Below are positions 8,912 through 17,059 of a stretch of 40,811 bases of DNA, piece by piece (within the stretch, counting starts at the first letter, position 1; the number at the start of each line of letters is the position of its first letter). This stretch comes from Nocardia pneumoniae NBRC 100136 (lineage in GTDB: Bacteria; Actinomycetota; Actinomycetes; Mycobacteriales; Mycobacteriaceae): assembly GCF_000308755.1 (NCBI RefSeq), contig NZ_BAGF01000039.1, positions 1 to 40,811 of the forward strand, in the 5' to 3' direction. The position numbers and the translations under genes are program-made. A model generated the notes under the pieces. It was not told where the DNA came from, made no database searches, and worked only from the letters and a program-made list of their open reading frames with translations.

Positions 8912-8958
8912 GGTCGTATTCGCTTTCGTTGGTGATGTGCTCGAGGTCCTCACCAATT

Positions 8959-8988
8959 CAGATACGTCGCGCCGCCCCGATTCATCGG
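8959..8988 (-). promoter_or_regulatory. ECF-type promoter of the SDR-DUF899 operon
   Basis: On the minus strand CCGATGAAT (8988-8980), 11 bases, then GACGTATCTG (8968-8959). The same two boxes with the same spacing drive the divergent sigma factor gene. The second box contains the CGTAT type of -10 seen in ECF sigma promoters. It ends 48 bases before the GTG of the SDR gene. Confidence 0.7.
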
Positions 8989-9035
8989 TGCGCCGCCGAC
9001 CGGTCGCTTTCCTTGACGATCTGGGGCCGAGCCGA

Positions 9036-9065
9036 CCGATGAATTTCGGCCGCCGGACGTATCTG
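9036..9065 (+). promoter_or_regulatory. ECF-type autoregulatory promoter of the sigma factor gene
   Basis: CCGATGAAT (9036-9044), 11 bases, then GACGTATCTG (9056-9065), identical in both boxes and spacing to the promoter on the opposite strand at 8959-8988. It lies 50 bases before the GTG of the sigma gene. Two identical bipartite elements facing apart are strong evidence that one sigma factor, most simply the encoded one, reads both. Confidence 0.7.
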
Positions 9066-9115
9066 TACTGGTAGGGGTGCCCATCCCTGTCCCGTCGAGA
9101 CCTAGGAGTACGACC

Positions 9116-10075
9116 GTGCCCGTCCAGGAGGATTTCATCGAGCAGGCGGCGCCGTTCCGTGCCGAATTGATCGCGCACTGCTACCGCATGCTCGGTTCGG
9201 TGCACGACGCCGAGGATCTCGTCCAGGAGACGTACCTGCGCGGCTGGCGCGGCTATCCGGCGTTCGAGGAACGCGCGGCGCTGCGGACCTGGTTGTACCG
9301 CATCGCGACGACCGCGTGCCTGCGCGCACTGGAGAACCGCGCTCGCCGGGTGCTACCGGCCGGACTGGGCGCAGGCTCGGTCGACCCCGATGCGGGTCTC
9401 GACCGCGACACCGGTGCTTACCAATGGATGCAGCCGCTGCCAGACGCGTTGACACCGGAAACGGCGCTTGTCGCCAGGGAAAGCATCCGGCTGGCCGTGG
9501 TGACGGCCATGCAAGAGCTGCCCGCGCGTCAGCGGGCTGTGTTGATCCTGCGCGATGTCGCACAGTTCAGTGCCGCTGAAGTGGCGGAACTGCTCGAAAC
9601 CACCCCTGCCGCGGTCAACAGCGCCCTGCAGCGGGCCCGCGCCCACCTCGCCGAGGTCGCCCCCACCGACGAAAACGCGACCGAACCGGAGGACGCCGAA
9701 CGCCGCGCACTGCTCGACCGCTACTGCGCGGCATTCGAGAACGCCGACCTCGCAGCCCTCACCGAGCTCTTGGCGGCCGACGTCAGGCTGGAAATGCCGC
9801 CGGTGCCGCTGTGGTTCACCGGACGCGACGCTGTCACTCGCTTCCTCGCCAAGCGTGCCTTCGCGAAGCCTGGCGATCTCATGCTCATCCCCACGGCCGC
9901 GAACGGACAACCCGCTGTCGCCGAATACCGTCGCGACGCAGATGGCATCCTGGAAGCCCATTCGATCCACGTCATCACCACGGGCTTCGACGGGATCGCC
10001 GCCATCACCGTCTTTCTCGAGCCAACGCTGTTCGCCGCTTTCGGCATGCCGCTGACCCACCCGAAGGGCGATTGA
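9116..10075 (+). CDS. ECF sigma factor with C-terminal SnoaL-like domain (SigJ/SigG type)
   Basis: The 319-residue protein has sigma region 2 (about residues 10-75, HCYRMLGSVHDAEDLVQETY), region 4 (about 130-185, LPARQRAVLILRDVAQFSAAEVAELL) and a C-terminal NTF2/SnoaL-like domain (about 200-310). This is the layout of ECF groups in which the extra domain takes over the control role of an anti-sigma factor. No anti-sigma gene is adjacent. The GTG at 9116 has AGGAG at 9104-9108; a longer frame from 9077 lacks such a site. Its likely targets are itself and the divergent SDR-DUF899 operon. Confidence 0.9.
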   Translation: MPVQEDFIEQAAPFRAELIAHCYRMLGSVHDAEDLVQETYLRGWRGYPAFEERAALRTWLYRIATTACLRALENRARRVLPAGLGAGSVDPDAGLDRDTGAYQWMQPLPDALTPETALVARESIRLAVVTAMQELPARQRAVLILRDVAQFSAAEVAELLETTPAAVNSALQRARAHLAEVAPTDENATEPEDAERRALLDRYCAAFENADLAALTELLAADVRLEMPPVPLWFTGRDAVTRFLAKRAFAKPGDLMLIPTAANGQPAVAEYRRDADGILEAHSIHVITTGFDGIAAITVFLEPTLFAAFGMPLTHPKGD

Positions 10076-10140
10076 CGGGAGCTAGTGCCTCATCCAGACA
10101 GCTTCTGCTGTAACCGCCGGTATGGACAAGTCCGCGAAGG

Positions 10141-10187
10141 TAGTCGAAAGGCGGCTGGCCACGGCGTGTCGCACCGCCATTCGACTA
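10141..10187. terminator. Hairpin between sigma factor and RidA genes
   Basis: TAGTCGAA-A-GGCGG (10141-10154) pairs with CCGCC-A-TTCGACTA (10174-10187): 13 of 14 positions pair around a 19-base loop. It lies between convergent genes and fits a bidirectional terminator. Confidence 0.65.
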
Positions 10188-10256
10188 ACCTCGTCGCGTC
10201 ACCGAACTCGAATACCAGTGAAGCTATCTGGACGGGGCACTAGGAAGAACGTCTGT

Positions 10257-10664
10257 TCAGTTGAGGATCGCCGTGGCTTCGATCTCGACCAGATGTTCGG
10301 GAACGTCCAGTGCCGCGACGCCCAGCAGCGTGCCAGGCGGTACGGGGGTGACCCCGAGCTTCGCGGCCACCCGAGCAACGCCCTCCAGGAACAGGGTCAT
10401 CTTGTCGGGGGTCCAATCGACGACGTAGACGGTCAGTTTCGCCACGTCGTCGAAGGATCCACCGACCTCGGCCAGGGCCGTGCCGATGTTGAGGTAGCAC
10501 TGCTCGACCTGAGCGGCGAGGTCACCCGCGCCGACCGTGACACCATCGGCGTCCCAGGCGACCTGCCCGGCGATGAAGACAAGCTTCGACCCGGTCGCGA
10601 TCGACACCTGCCGGTAGGCGTCGATCTCCGGCAATCCGCGCGGATTCACCAAGGTGATGGCCAT
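10257..10664 (-). CDS. RidA family (YjgF/YER057c/UK114) protein
   Basis: The 135-residue protein has the RidA fold sequence pattern: IAGQVAWDADG near residue 30, a central FDDVAKLTVYVVD segment, and a C-terminal VEIEATAIL. RidA proteins hydrolyse reactive enamine/imine intermediates; this one is nearer to the diverged RidA paralogues, so the substrate is open. The ATG at 10664 is preceded by a purine-rich ribosome site (GAGGAGGCAGGGAG). It diverges from an HxlR regulator gene, the usual sign of control by that regulator. Confidence 0.88.
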   Translation of the reverse strand: MAITLVNPRGLPEIDAYRQVSIATGSKLVFIAGQVAWDADGVTVGAGDLAAQVEQCYLNIGTALAEVGGSFDDVAKLTVYVVDWTPDKMTLFLEGVARVAAKLGVTPVPPGTLLGVAALDVPEHLVEIEATAILN

Positions 10665-10708
10665 ACTCCCTGCCTCCTCGTCATGAGAGCCGGCTCGTGC
10701 TCTCTTGT

Positions 10709-10777
10709 GGTTACTGAGAAACCGTAGGAGAGTGTTCGGTGACATGGAAGAACGCACTTTTCAGTGACTGAGGAACC
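10709..10777. promoter_or_regulatory. Repeated operator-like elements between ridA-like and hxlR-like genes
   Basis: GGTTACTGAGAAACC (10709-10723) is a near-perfect 15-base palindrome. A related copy, AGTGACTGAGGAACC (10763-10777), lies directly before the HxlR start and includes its ribosome site (GAGGA). They share ACTGAGRAACC in the same orientation, 54 bases apart, about five helical turns. They are likely binding sites for the HxlR dimer. Confidence 0.5.
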
Positions 10778-10779
10778 AT

Positions 10780-11160
10780 ATGGTGACCAAACAGTTCAGC
10801 GGCTCACCCAACCAAGCGGACCTGACGCGCGCGGACTCGCTGGCGCGAGAGATCTTCTCGGACGTCGCCAACAAGTGGGCTCTGCTGATCATCGAGGCGC
10901 TAGGCGAACGCACCCTGCGCTTCGGCGAATTACGGAACGAAGTCGAGGGCATCAGCCACAAGATGCTCACCCAGAACCTGCGCATGCTCGAACGCAACGG
11001 CCTGGCCGAGCGCACCGTCCACCCCACCGTCCCGCCGCGAGTCGACTACACCCTCACCGAGCCAGGTCAGGCCCTCTGCGAGACGGTCCACCGAATGTGC
11101 GACTGGACGCAGCTCTACCTCGGGCACATCGAGGCATCCCGTCGCCGCTTCGACGCCTGA
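10780..11160 (+). CDS. HxlR-family winged-helix regulator
   Basis: The 126-residue protein matches the HxlR family: the GKWALLIIEALGERTLRFGELR-type helix region (here NKWALLII..., about residues 31-55), then ISHKMLTQNLRMLERNGLAERT and the wing PPRVDYTLTEPG. HxlR proteins usually act as dimeric sensors of aldehydes or oxidants. It diverges from the RidA-family gene with repeated elements between them, so it probably controls both. It has a single Cys in the HTH-distal part (CETVHRMC has two), which could be redox-active. Confidence 0.92.
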   Translation: MVTKQFSGSPNQADLTRADSLAREIFSDVANKWALLIIEALGERTLRFGELRNEVEGISHKMLTQNLRMLERNGLAERTVHPTVPPRVDYTLTEPGQALCETVHRMCDWTQLYLGHIEASRRRFDA

Positions 11161-11250
11161 CGGGTGGAGCGCTCGGGGCCATCACCTGTGGATGCCGCGA
11201 GTAGCAGACCGTATTGCCGGATTGCGGACATATGCAGCCCACGAAACAGG

Positions 11251-11556
11251 CTACGGCTTCTGGGTTCCCTTCAGGTGCCGCTCTACGGACTCGACTTTCG
11301 ATGTGATCGCGTTTGTCGAACCGGGGCGCACATCGCCCTTGAGCACGATGCTGCATCGTGGCGCTACTTCCATGACGGCGTCTATCGCCTGCTTGATCAC
11401 TGCCATGACCTCATCCCATTCTCCTTCGATGGTGGTGAACAGCGCGTTGGTCTCGTTCGGTAAGCCACTGGCGCGTATGACGCGTACCGCTTCGGCCACT
11501 GCGGCACCGACACTTTCACCCGTCCCAACTGGAGTTACGGAGAAGGCGATGATCAC
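11251..11556 (-). CDS. MTH1187/YqgV-type thiamine-binding protein
   Basis: The 101-residue protein fits the small thiamine-binding family (MTH1187, DUF77): [16 protein letters not shown] at the start, [18 protein letters not shown] in the middle, and the KVESVERHL end. It probably binds thiamine or a precursor in the cytoplasm. The GTG at 11556 has AGGAG 7 bases upstream; the open frame continues 44 codons further upstream, but without family similarity. No other thiamine gene is nearby. Confidence 0.85.
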   Translation of the reverse strand: MIIAFSVTPVGTGESVGAAVAEAVRVIRASGLPNETNALFTTIEGEWDEVMAVIKQAIDAVMEVAPRCSIVLKGDVRPGSTNAITSKVESVERHLKGTQKP

Positions 11557-11719
11557 TATGACTCCTATGCTGCGTTGGTCATCGACTACGCGGCTGTCGA
11601 TATCTCCTTGATACCAGGCCGCAAGTCGAGCACCTGTGGTGACTTCTAAAAGATGTTTACCAAAAATTAGCTCAATCACCGTGAGCAACGATCGCGCAAC
11701 GCTTCGATGACTCGGCTGG

Positions 11720-12292
11720 TCAGCGCAACTCGCGGATCAGCACATCGAAACGTGGAGCGCCGGGCCAAGATGGGCGCCGCCATCCGACCCTATTCCAGCC
11801 CCATCGCCGATAACGCTCGTAGGCGCGGTCGTTGTCCGCTTCGACGAGCAGTGTCGCACGCTGCTCGGTTCTGGAGCTCAGCAATTCGTCATGCAGCGCA
11901 TGTGCGATTCCCTGACCTGCATATTCAGCGCACACCATGATCTCGCTGACTCCGAACGTCCGTGTGCCGTCCTCGGCAGTGAACTCCTCGAGGTCGCCGC
12001 TGTCGAGATGCAATCCTGTCCACCATCGCGCGTTCGGCGGTAGCGGCCAGCCCCAGATCTGGCCTGCGGGCTTACCGTCCACTCGCGCAAGCACATACGC
12101 GAATCCGCTGTGACGGGGATCGGTGTAGGAATCGAACCGGCGCATAAATTCCGAAGGCGAGTCGAATGGATCTCCGGAGGCGATGGCGTCGACATATGAA
12201 CTGCGGTAGATATCCTCGACCATTTGGCGTCGAGAACGTGCTTCGGCAGCGGTGCAATGCTCGAATTCCAGGCCCTCCGGAAAGCCGGTCAT
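11720..12292 (-). CDS. GNAT family N-acetyltransferase
   Basis: The 190-residue protein has the GNAT core with [23 protein letters not shown], where the AGQGIAHAL stretch corresponds to the acetyl-CoA pyrophosphate loop, and a C-terminal [14 protein letters not shown] typical of this fold. The substrate is unknown. The ATG overlaps the stop of the upstream XRE/TPR regulator (TGATG), so it is translationally coupled to that protein and may be its effector. Confidence 0.85.
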   Translation of the reverse strand: MTGFPEGLEFEHCTAAEARSRRQMVEDIYRSSYVDAIASGDPFDSPSEFMRRFDSYTDPRHSGFAYVLARVDGKPAGQIWGWPLPPNARWWTGLHLDSGDLEEFTAEDGTRTFGVSEIMVCAEYAGQGIAHALHDELLSSRTEQRATLLVEADNDRAYERYRRWGWNRVGWRRPSWPGAPRFDVLIRELR

Positions 12293-13641
12293 GCGGTTAT
12301 CGCTTTCTGAGCCAGGGAGTCGTACAGGTCGCGGAAATCCGTACCGGCAGCTAGTCCATCGACCGCTGTCCGCACCGGCTCTAGTCGACGCAATATGCGT
12401 GTCGACGCCATGGCGGACGGGTTCGTCAATGCCGGGTACCCATGTTCGAGTGCGCCACTCACATCGCCGAGACGGGCCCTGGTTGCGGCTGACCATGCGC
12501 GAACGATCGTGGCGTTACGCATTCCTGCGGGTCGGTCCACGGCAGTCGCGTACAACTCGACAGATCGACGCAGGTCACCCATGTCAGCGTAGCCGCGGGC
12601 CTCGTGATCGGCGATCTCGGAATATGTCACGAATCGCAGCCACTGGGGAACTTCCTCCAGCGGCTCGAGCTGCATAGCCTGGTCCAACTCACGCCACGCT
12701 GTCGCAATAGCACGGCCGAACGCAATCCGGTCACCGAGTAGGCCGTACGCCTGTGCCTCACGAACGGCGATCAACGCATGGATTCGACCTGGTGGCCGAC
12801 CACGCATCAGGTCGCGGGCACGATTAGCCAGTTGCAGCGCCTTATAGGGGCTTCCGCCGAGGTCGGCACGCGTAAGAGAGCAGGATTGAAGCGCCGCATA
12901 CAAGCAACTATGTGCGATCAGGTCACTGTCGTCGGCCTCAGTGGCGAGCGCCATGGCGTCTGCAAAGCACCGGCGCGCGAGCTGGTGCCGATCCGCGTCG
13001 TAGGCGAGCCACCCAGCGAGCACTGCGAGTTGTCCGGTCGCACTGGTGAAGGCGTTCCCAATAGGCGGGTCGAACGCACCGGTTTCGAGCCAGTTTTTGG
13101 CGTGCGCCAGCTTTTCGACGGCAGCATCAACCAACTGGGCTCCGCCTGTGCGCTGATCCTCCTGATCGAGTGCGTCGACACCGGCCAAGAGCCGTTGGAC
13201 GTCACCCATGCCAATCCGGCCGCGGCTTTCGGAGAGAAAGATTGCGACAGCACCGGCTGTAGCCAGCTTGCCGAACTCGCGCCGTTTCACGTCGTGCTCG
13301 ACTTCCTGCACCGCCGCGTCCGGCACGCGAAGATCACCACTACCTTCGACCGCGATGATAGGACGATTTGCCGACTCCACGCCGGAACCAACCGAGCACC
13401 CGGACTCGGCCAACGCTGCCTGAAACCGCGCCAACTGGGGCTCATCCAGCCTTCCGAGCACCGTATCCATGCCAGCGGCGAACTCACCGGCCAGTGTGAT
13501 CGTCGCGCCACGACGTTCCCACTTTCCTATGACCGCCTCGGAAAATCCTGTCATCTCGGCGAACTTCGGCTGGCTGACGCGCAGTGCCTCCCTTCGCAAT
13601 GCACGTACCCCCACGCCGGTCCACCTGGTCACTACGAACAT
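12289..13641 (-). CDS. XRE-type regulator with C-terminal TPR-like repeats
   Basis: The 450-residue protein begins with a helix-turn-helix (about residues 8-65: LRREALRVSQPKFAEMTGFS, then WERRGATITL) and continues with a long alpha-helical part like the TPR-like sensors in Streptomyces/Nocardia regulators. I see no enzyme motif. The ATG at 13641 is chosen near the HTH; a GTG directly before it (13644) is equally possible. It is coupled to a GNAT gene downstream and diverges from two small unknown genes, with two strong inverted repeats between. Confidence 0.82.
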   Translation of the reverse strand: MFVVTRWTGVGVRALRREALRVSQPKFAEMTGFSEAVIGKWERRGATITLAGEFAAGMDTVLGRLDEPQLARFQAALAESGCSVGSGVESANRPIIAVEGSGDLRVPDAAVQEVEHDVKRREFGKLATAGAVAIFLSESRGRIGMGDVQRLLAGVDALDQEDQRTGGAQLVDAAVEKLAHAKNWLETGAFDPPIGNAFTSATGQLAVLAGWLAYDADRHQLARRCFADAMALATEADDSDLIAHSCLYAALQSCSLTRADLGGSPYKALQLANRARDLMRGRPPGRIHALIAVREAQAYGLLGDRIAFGRAIATAWRELDQAMQLEPLEEVPQWLRFVTYSEIADHEARGYADMGDLRRSVELYATAVDRPAGMRNATIVRAWSAATRARLGDVSGALEHGYPALTNPSAMASTRILRRLEPVRTAVDGLAAGTDFRDLYDSLAQKAITA

Positions 13642-13696
13642 CACGCCCCCGTCCCCGCCTGTGTTCTTCGTACAGGCAGCGTAAGGGCTCGGTCGC

Positions 13697-13734
13697 CGTC
13701 GCGTGACTGCAACGACAGCAACGGTCACGCGACG
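13697..13734. repeat. 11-bp perfect inverted repeat
   Basis: CGTCGCGTGAC (13697-13707) and GTCACGCGACG (13724-13734) are exact complements with a 16-base spacer, in the divergent region between the XRE/TPR gene and the small unknown gene. It lies 56 bases from the XRE start and could be an operator or a leader-RNA hairpin. Confidence 0.65.
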
Positions 13735-13746
13735 CTGATGAGCAGC

Positions 13747-13795
13747 CCCACCGCCGGGTCGATGCCGTGCCCTTCATCGGCTCCCCGGCGGTGGG
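13747..13795. repeat. 12-bp perfect inverted repeat
   Basis: CCCACCGCCGGG (13747-13758) and CCCGGCGGTGGG (13784-13795) pair perfectly around a 25-base loop. It ends 34 bases before the ATG at 13830. A terminator is not expected between divergent genes, so it may be part of the leader of the plus-strand operon. Confidence 0.65.
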
Positions 13796-13829
13796 CGCTC
13801 ACCAATGACGAGCAGGGGAAGGCCCACGC

Positions 13830-14303
13830 ATGCCAATTGCGGAATCCGGGATACTCGAAGACACACCGTTGACCCGGTGCCGGTTCTACCGGGAGGTCTG
13901 CGGGCTCGCGGCGGTAGTGCAGCCAGAGGCCGGTGGACGAATCATCGTGCCGACAGGCAGCGTCGGCGCGATCACCATGCCCGCGCCCCTCGGTGCACGC
14001 GTGAAGAACCACATGCTCGACCGCAAAGTCGGACTCGGCCCCATCGTCTCGCACCCTCGATCGAAACGCTGGTCTTTCCTGGCGCGGCCGGATGTGCCCG
14101 ACGATACGAAACTGTTCGCCGAACTGTTTCGGCTCAACGTCTCCGTTTCGCCCTTCGGAGCACAGATCGCATTGCCCTCGCCCACCTCCGGGCCGATCAG
14201 TTTCCGAACATGGGTGCACGCTCCCCGCGACTTGTTCCGCCCGTCCGGACTTGCGGTCGTCGACTCGATTCGGGCATGCAGCGCCGTTCGGCTGGGGGCC
14301 TGA
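13830..14303 (+). CDS. Hypothetical protein (157 aa)
   Basis: I do not assign a function. The protein has CRFYREVCGLAA near residues 17-28, a PTGSVGAITMPAP segment at about 41-53, and a hydrophobic-aromatic middle (GPIVSHPRSKRWSFLARPDVPDD). It loosely resembles small actinobacterial proteins found beside XRE/TPR regulators. GGGGAAGG lies 9 bases before the ATG. It is followed 6 bases later by a 72-residue gene, so the two are one operon divergent from the XRE/TPR-GNAT operon. Confidence 0.7.
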   Translation: MPIAESGILEDTPLTRCRFYREVCGLAAVVQPEAGGRIIVPTGSVGAITMPAPLGARVKNHMLDRKVGLGPIVSHPRSKRWSFLARPDVPDDTKLFAELFRLNVSVSPFGAQIALPSPTSGPISFRTWVHAPRDLFRPSGLAVVDSIRACSAVRLGA

Positions 14304-14309
14304 CGGCGA

Positions 14310-14528
14310 ATGAGCCATTACGCATCTCCACGGCCTGACGAGGACGACGTCCACCTGTCGATTCAATTCCATGACCTGCGTTTGGACTTCGTCGCCTGCG
14401 TGACGGCCGCATGGACCTTCATGCAGGACTGGCGCTCTCGCCACTACCACGACGCGGTGACCGTCATTCCCGGCGACACGGCTGGGCTGCCGCGCTTGCC
14501 GAACGAGCGGCTTTACCTCGAGCCTTGA
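14310..14528 (+). CDS. Small hypothetical protein (72 aa)
   Basis: The short protein (IQFHDLRLDFVACVTAAWTF in the middle, ending LPNERLYLEP) has no motif known to me. It starts 6 bases after the preceding 157-residue gene, in the same direction. It is supported by this spacing and by having no better frame on either strand. Confidence 0.55.
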   Translation: MSHYASPRPDEDDVHLSIQFHDLRLDFVACVTAAWTFMQDWRSRHYHDAVTVIPGDTAGLPRLPNERLYLEP

Positions 14529-14570
14529 ACTCGAAACGTCGCGACCTCGGCCGTCTTCCCGAGGTCAGAA

Positions 14571-15320
14571 ATGACTGAACCTGAGATGCGCTTGACATTG
14601 TCACTGTGTGAAGCCTTTGACTGGCTGCCGGAGGTGGTCACCATCAACTCGACACACAGGAATCCACAAGAGACTCGACTGCTCGACGCACTGGCGGTTG
14701 GGAACTCGTCGGCGCGGCTGGCGGCGGCTCTGGCAGTGGGCACGCGTTCGGAGCCCGGTTTCGTCGATGCGCTTGTCGAGAGGTGCGCGATCGAGCCGGA
14801 CTTCTTCGTGCGCGACATGCTGACGTGGGCGCTTACCCGTCTCCCGTCGGAGATCACGGTTCCGAAACTTCGCGCGGAGCTCCGTTCCGAACGCGCACAG
14901 GCCCGGAGCCAGGCGTTGCACACGTTGTCCAAGATCGGCGACAAGAGCGCGTGGTCAGCGATCACGCGGTCGTTGCTGCACGATTCCGACGACGAGGTCG
15001 CGCGCAGTGCATGGCGCGCTGCCGTCGTTCTCGTGTCCGACGGGGAGAAGGCGGCGCTGGCCGCGGAACTGGCCGTGCAATTCGGCCGCGGTGACCGGGA
15101 GGTACAACGGAGTCTGAGCCGTGCCCTTGTCGCGCTCGGCGATATGGTCGAGCCGGTCTTGCGAAAAGCGATGGCAAGTCACGACCCGGCGGTGCGGGCG
15201 CATGCGAGCGCCACGCAGCGGCTTCTGCGCGACCCGGATGCCGGATTCGACCTCGCCGTCGATGCGGCGCGGCGGGTCGTCGCGCTCGGACCGGACCGAG
15301 AGGAGACAACCGCGTGCTGA
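14571..15320 (+). CDS. HEAT-repeat protein
   Basis: The 249-residue protein is made of helical HEAT-type repeats from about residue 38 to the end (for example LHTLSKIGDKSAWSAITRSL and SRALVALGDMVEPVLRKAM). The first 35 residues (MTEPEMRLTLSLCEAFDW...) are outside the repeats, and a later start is possible. The ATG at 14571 has GAGGT 7 bases before it. It overlaps the next gene by 7 bases. That gene is a MerR regulator with its own HEAT repeats, so this protein is a likely partner of the regulator. Confidence 0.8.
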   Translation: MTEPEMRLTLSLCEAFDWLPEVVTINSTHRNPQETRLLDALAVGNSSARLAAALAVGTRSEPGFVDALVERCAIEPDFFVRDMLTWALTRLPSEITVPKLRAELRSERAQARSQALHTLSKIGDKSAWSAITRSLLHDSDDEVARSAWRAAVVLVSDGEKAALAAELAVQFGRGDREVQRSLSRALVALGDMVEPVLRKAMASHDPAVRAHASATQRLLRDPDAGFDLAVDAARRVVALGPDREETTAC

Positions 15321-16342
15321 TCGGCGAGGTGGCGCGGCGCTCGGGGGTGAGCGCCCGGATGCTCAGGCACTACGACTCCCTCGGGTTGGTACGACCGACC
15401 GGCCGCACCGTGGGTGGCTACCGGGAATACTCCCCCGAAGACATCCGGCGGATCTTGCACGTCGAGGGGCTGCGGTCGCTGGGACTGTCACTGAGCCAAA
15501 TCGGGCGCGCTCTCGACGATCCCGGGTTCACCCCGGCCACGCTGGTCGGCGACCTCATCCGAAAGACCGAAGAACGACTGAACCGGGAGCGAGAACTCCT
15601 CGAGCGGCTCCGTGCGGTCGATGCGGCCGAGCCCTGCGGCTGGCAAGACGTCCTGCGCATCGTCGCGCTCCTGCACGGACTCGGTTCGCAGAGCGCCGCC
15701 CGGCGGCAGCAGGCCGTCCTGGCCCCGGCCGATGACGTGACGGTGCCCGCCGAGCTGCTGGCCGAGGCGATCCTCACCGAATCCGATCCGAATGTTGCCG
15801 GAGCCCTGCGGTGGGCGCTCGCTCGGGCCGACGGAGAGGGCGTGGCGATCGTGGCATCCGGCATGGGCTCAGCAGACGTCGACGTCCGGCGGCGGGCGGT
15901 CCTGGCGCTCGCCGAGCTACCGGGTGACGAGACGACCGCGGTGCTCACCGACGCGCTCGGCGACGCGGACACGACGGTCCGCAGACATGCCGCTCTCGCG
16001 CTGGGGGCGCGGGGCGTGACCCAGGCGGTACCGGCGCTTGTCGGCACGGTGGCCGAAGGCCCGAACGATGTCGAGGCGGCCGAGCTCTTGGGAACGTTGG
16101 CGCGGGACGCGCAGTGCGCAGACCGGATCATGAATGCGCTGGTCGACGAACTGACCGCACACGCGGCGGACTCGGCGGCGCGGATACGACTGACCCAGGC
16201 ACTCGCCGAGATGCCGGGGACCATTGCGCTGGATATTCTCCGGCGACTGACCCGCGACGATGATCGGGCCGTGGCCCTCATCGCGTCGGCCCTCGTGGAA
16301 ATGCTCGAAGAACGGCCGGGCGAGGAGTTGGGGCAACCCTAG
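15314..16342 (+). CDS. MerR-family regulator fused to HEAT repeats
   Basis: The 342-residue protein starts with a MerR winged helix (residues 1-70: GEVARRSGVSARMLRHYDSLGLV, GGYREYSPEDIRRI) followed by a coiled-coil helix (about 80-110) and HEAT-type repeats from about 120 to 335. The repeats stand where the ligand domain normally is, so sensing may be by protein-protein contact. The GTG start overlaps the end of the upstream HEAT gene (7 bases), giving translational coupling. Targets are unknown. Confidence 0.88.
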   Translation: MLIGEVARRSGVSARMLRHYDSLGLVRPTGRTVGGYREYSPEDIRRILHVEGLRSLGLSLSQIGRALDDPGFTPATLVGDLIRKTEERLNRERELLERLRAVDAAEPCGWQDVLRIVALLHGLGSQSAARRQQAVLAPADDVTVPAELLAEAILTESDPNVAGALRWALARADGEGVAIVASGMGSADVDVRRRAVLALAELPGDETTAVLTDALGDADTTVRRHAALALGARGVTQAVPALVGTVAEGPNDVEAAELLGTLARDAQCADRIMNALVDELTAHAADSAARIRLTQALAEMPGTIALDILRRLTRDDDRAVALIASALVEMLEERPGEELGQP

Positions 16343-16441
16343 CGATACTCGCTCATCGGCATTGCAGGATGCCATGGGGCGCAGGGCATCTCATGTCACG
16401 ACCGATGTCACGTGGCCGTTTTGCGGATCTACAATCCCCGC

Positions 16442-17008
16442 GTGACGCTCACCCTCGCCGACCTGGTCGGCTACACCGAACGCGACCTCGACACCGACCT
16501 GGCGCGTTGGTTCCCTGATTCCGAACCCGTCCACCTTCCCGAGCAGACCCGACCGGTGGCGGCGTTTCTCGAGCGCCTGGCGCCCACCGATGCGGCGGCG
16601 CTGGCCGCGTTCGACAGCCGGGTGCGCTCAGGACGGTTGCCGCAGTTCTTGGACATCTTCGATTGGTCCTACGGGTTCGATTTCGCCGGCAACGACTGCC
16701 GCGTCATCGATGCGGACTACCCGACCGAGCTGACCGACGACGATGTGTACTCCATCGGTGCGGACGGAGGCGGCAATCTGTATGTCCTGCTCGCCAACGG
16801 CCAAGTGGCCGTGTGGTTCCACGAGGAGCAGGTGCTCGAAGGGGGCACTCGCTTCGACAATCTCGATGTCTTCCTCTGGTCGTTCGTGCGCTACCGCGCG
16901 GTACGCGCGGGGAAGCTCGCACGCTCGGCCGTAGCGGCTGACTTCCGTGCGCTCGGCCAGGACGGCGCACTCGAACCGCAACTCGGCCTGCTGAGGCTCA
17001 TGGACTAG
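16442..17008 (+). CDS. SUKH/SMI1-KNR4-like protein
   Basis: The 188-residue protein has a C-terminal half like the SUKH (SMI1/KNR4) fold: DDVYSIGADGGGNLYVLLANGQVAVWFHEEQ (about 98-128), then a FDNLDVFLWSFVRYR helix. SUKH proteins are often immunity proteins against polymorphic toxins. No toxin gene is adjacent. A barstar-like gene starts 51 bases downstream on the same strand. I chose GTG 16442 with homology; a GTG 10 codons upstream is also open. Confidence 0.55.
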   Translation: MTLTLADLVGYTERDLDTDLARWFPDSEPVHLPEQTRPVAAFLERLAPTDAAALAAFDSRVRSGRLPQFLDIFDWSYGFDFAGNDCRVIDADYPTELTDDDVYSIGADGGGNLYVLLANGQVAVWFHEEQVLEGGTRFDNLDVFLWSFVRYRAVRAGKLARSAVAADFRALGQDGALEPQLGLLRLMD

Positions 17009-17059
17009 TTTCGAACCACTGTCTCCACTTGTACCAACTGTCGAATTGGAAGCAACACC

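Noticed and set aside
10122..10727. Plus-strand 201-codon frame across the RidA gene
   Set aside because: It runs through a terminator hairpin and opposite a gene with clear RidA motifs.
11161..11250. Possible terminator or small RNA between hxlR and the thiamine-binding gene
   Set aside because: No convincing inverted repeat or promoter was found in the 90 bases.
15179..16281. Possible toxin-antitoxin pair opposite the MerR-HEAT gene
   Set aside because: The minus-strand frames are Ser/Arg/Ala-rich shadows without any toxin motif.
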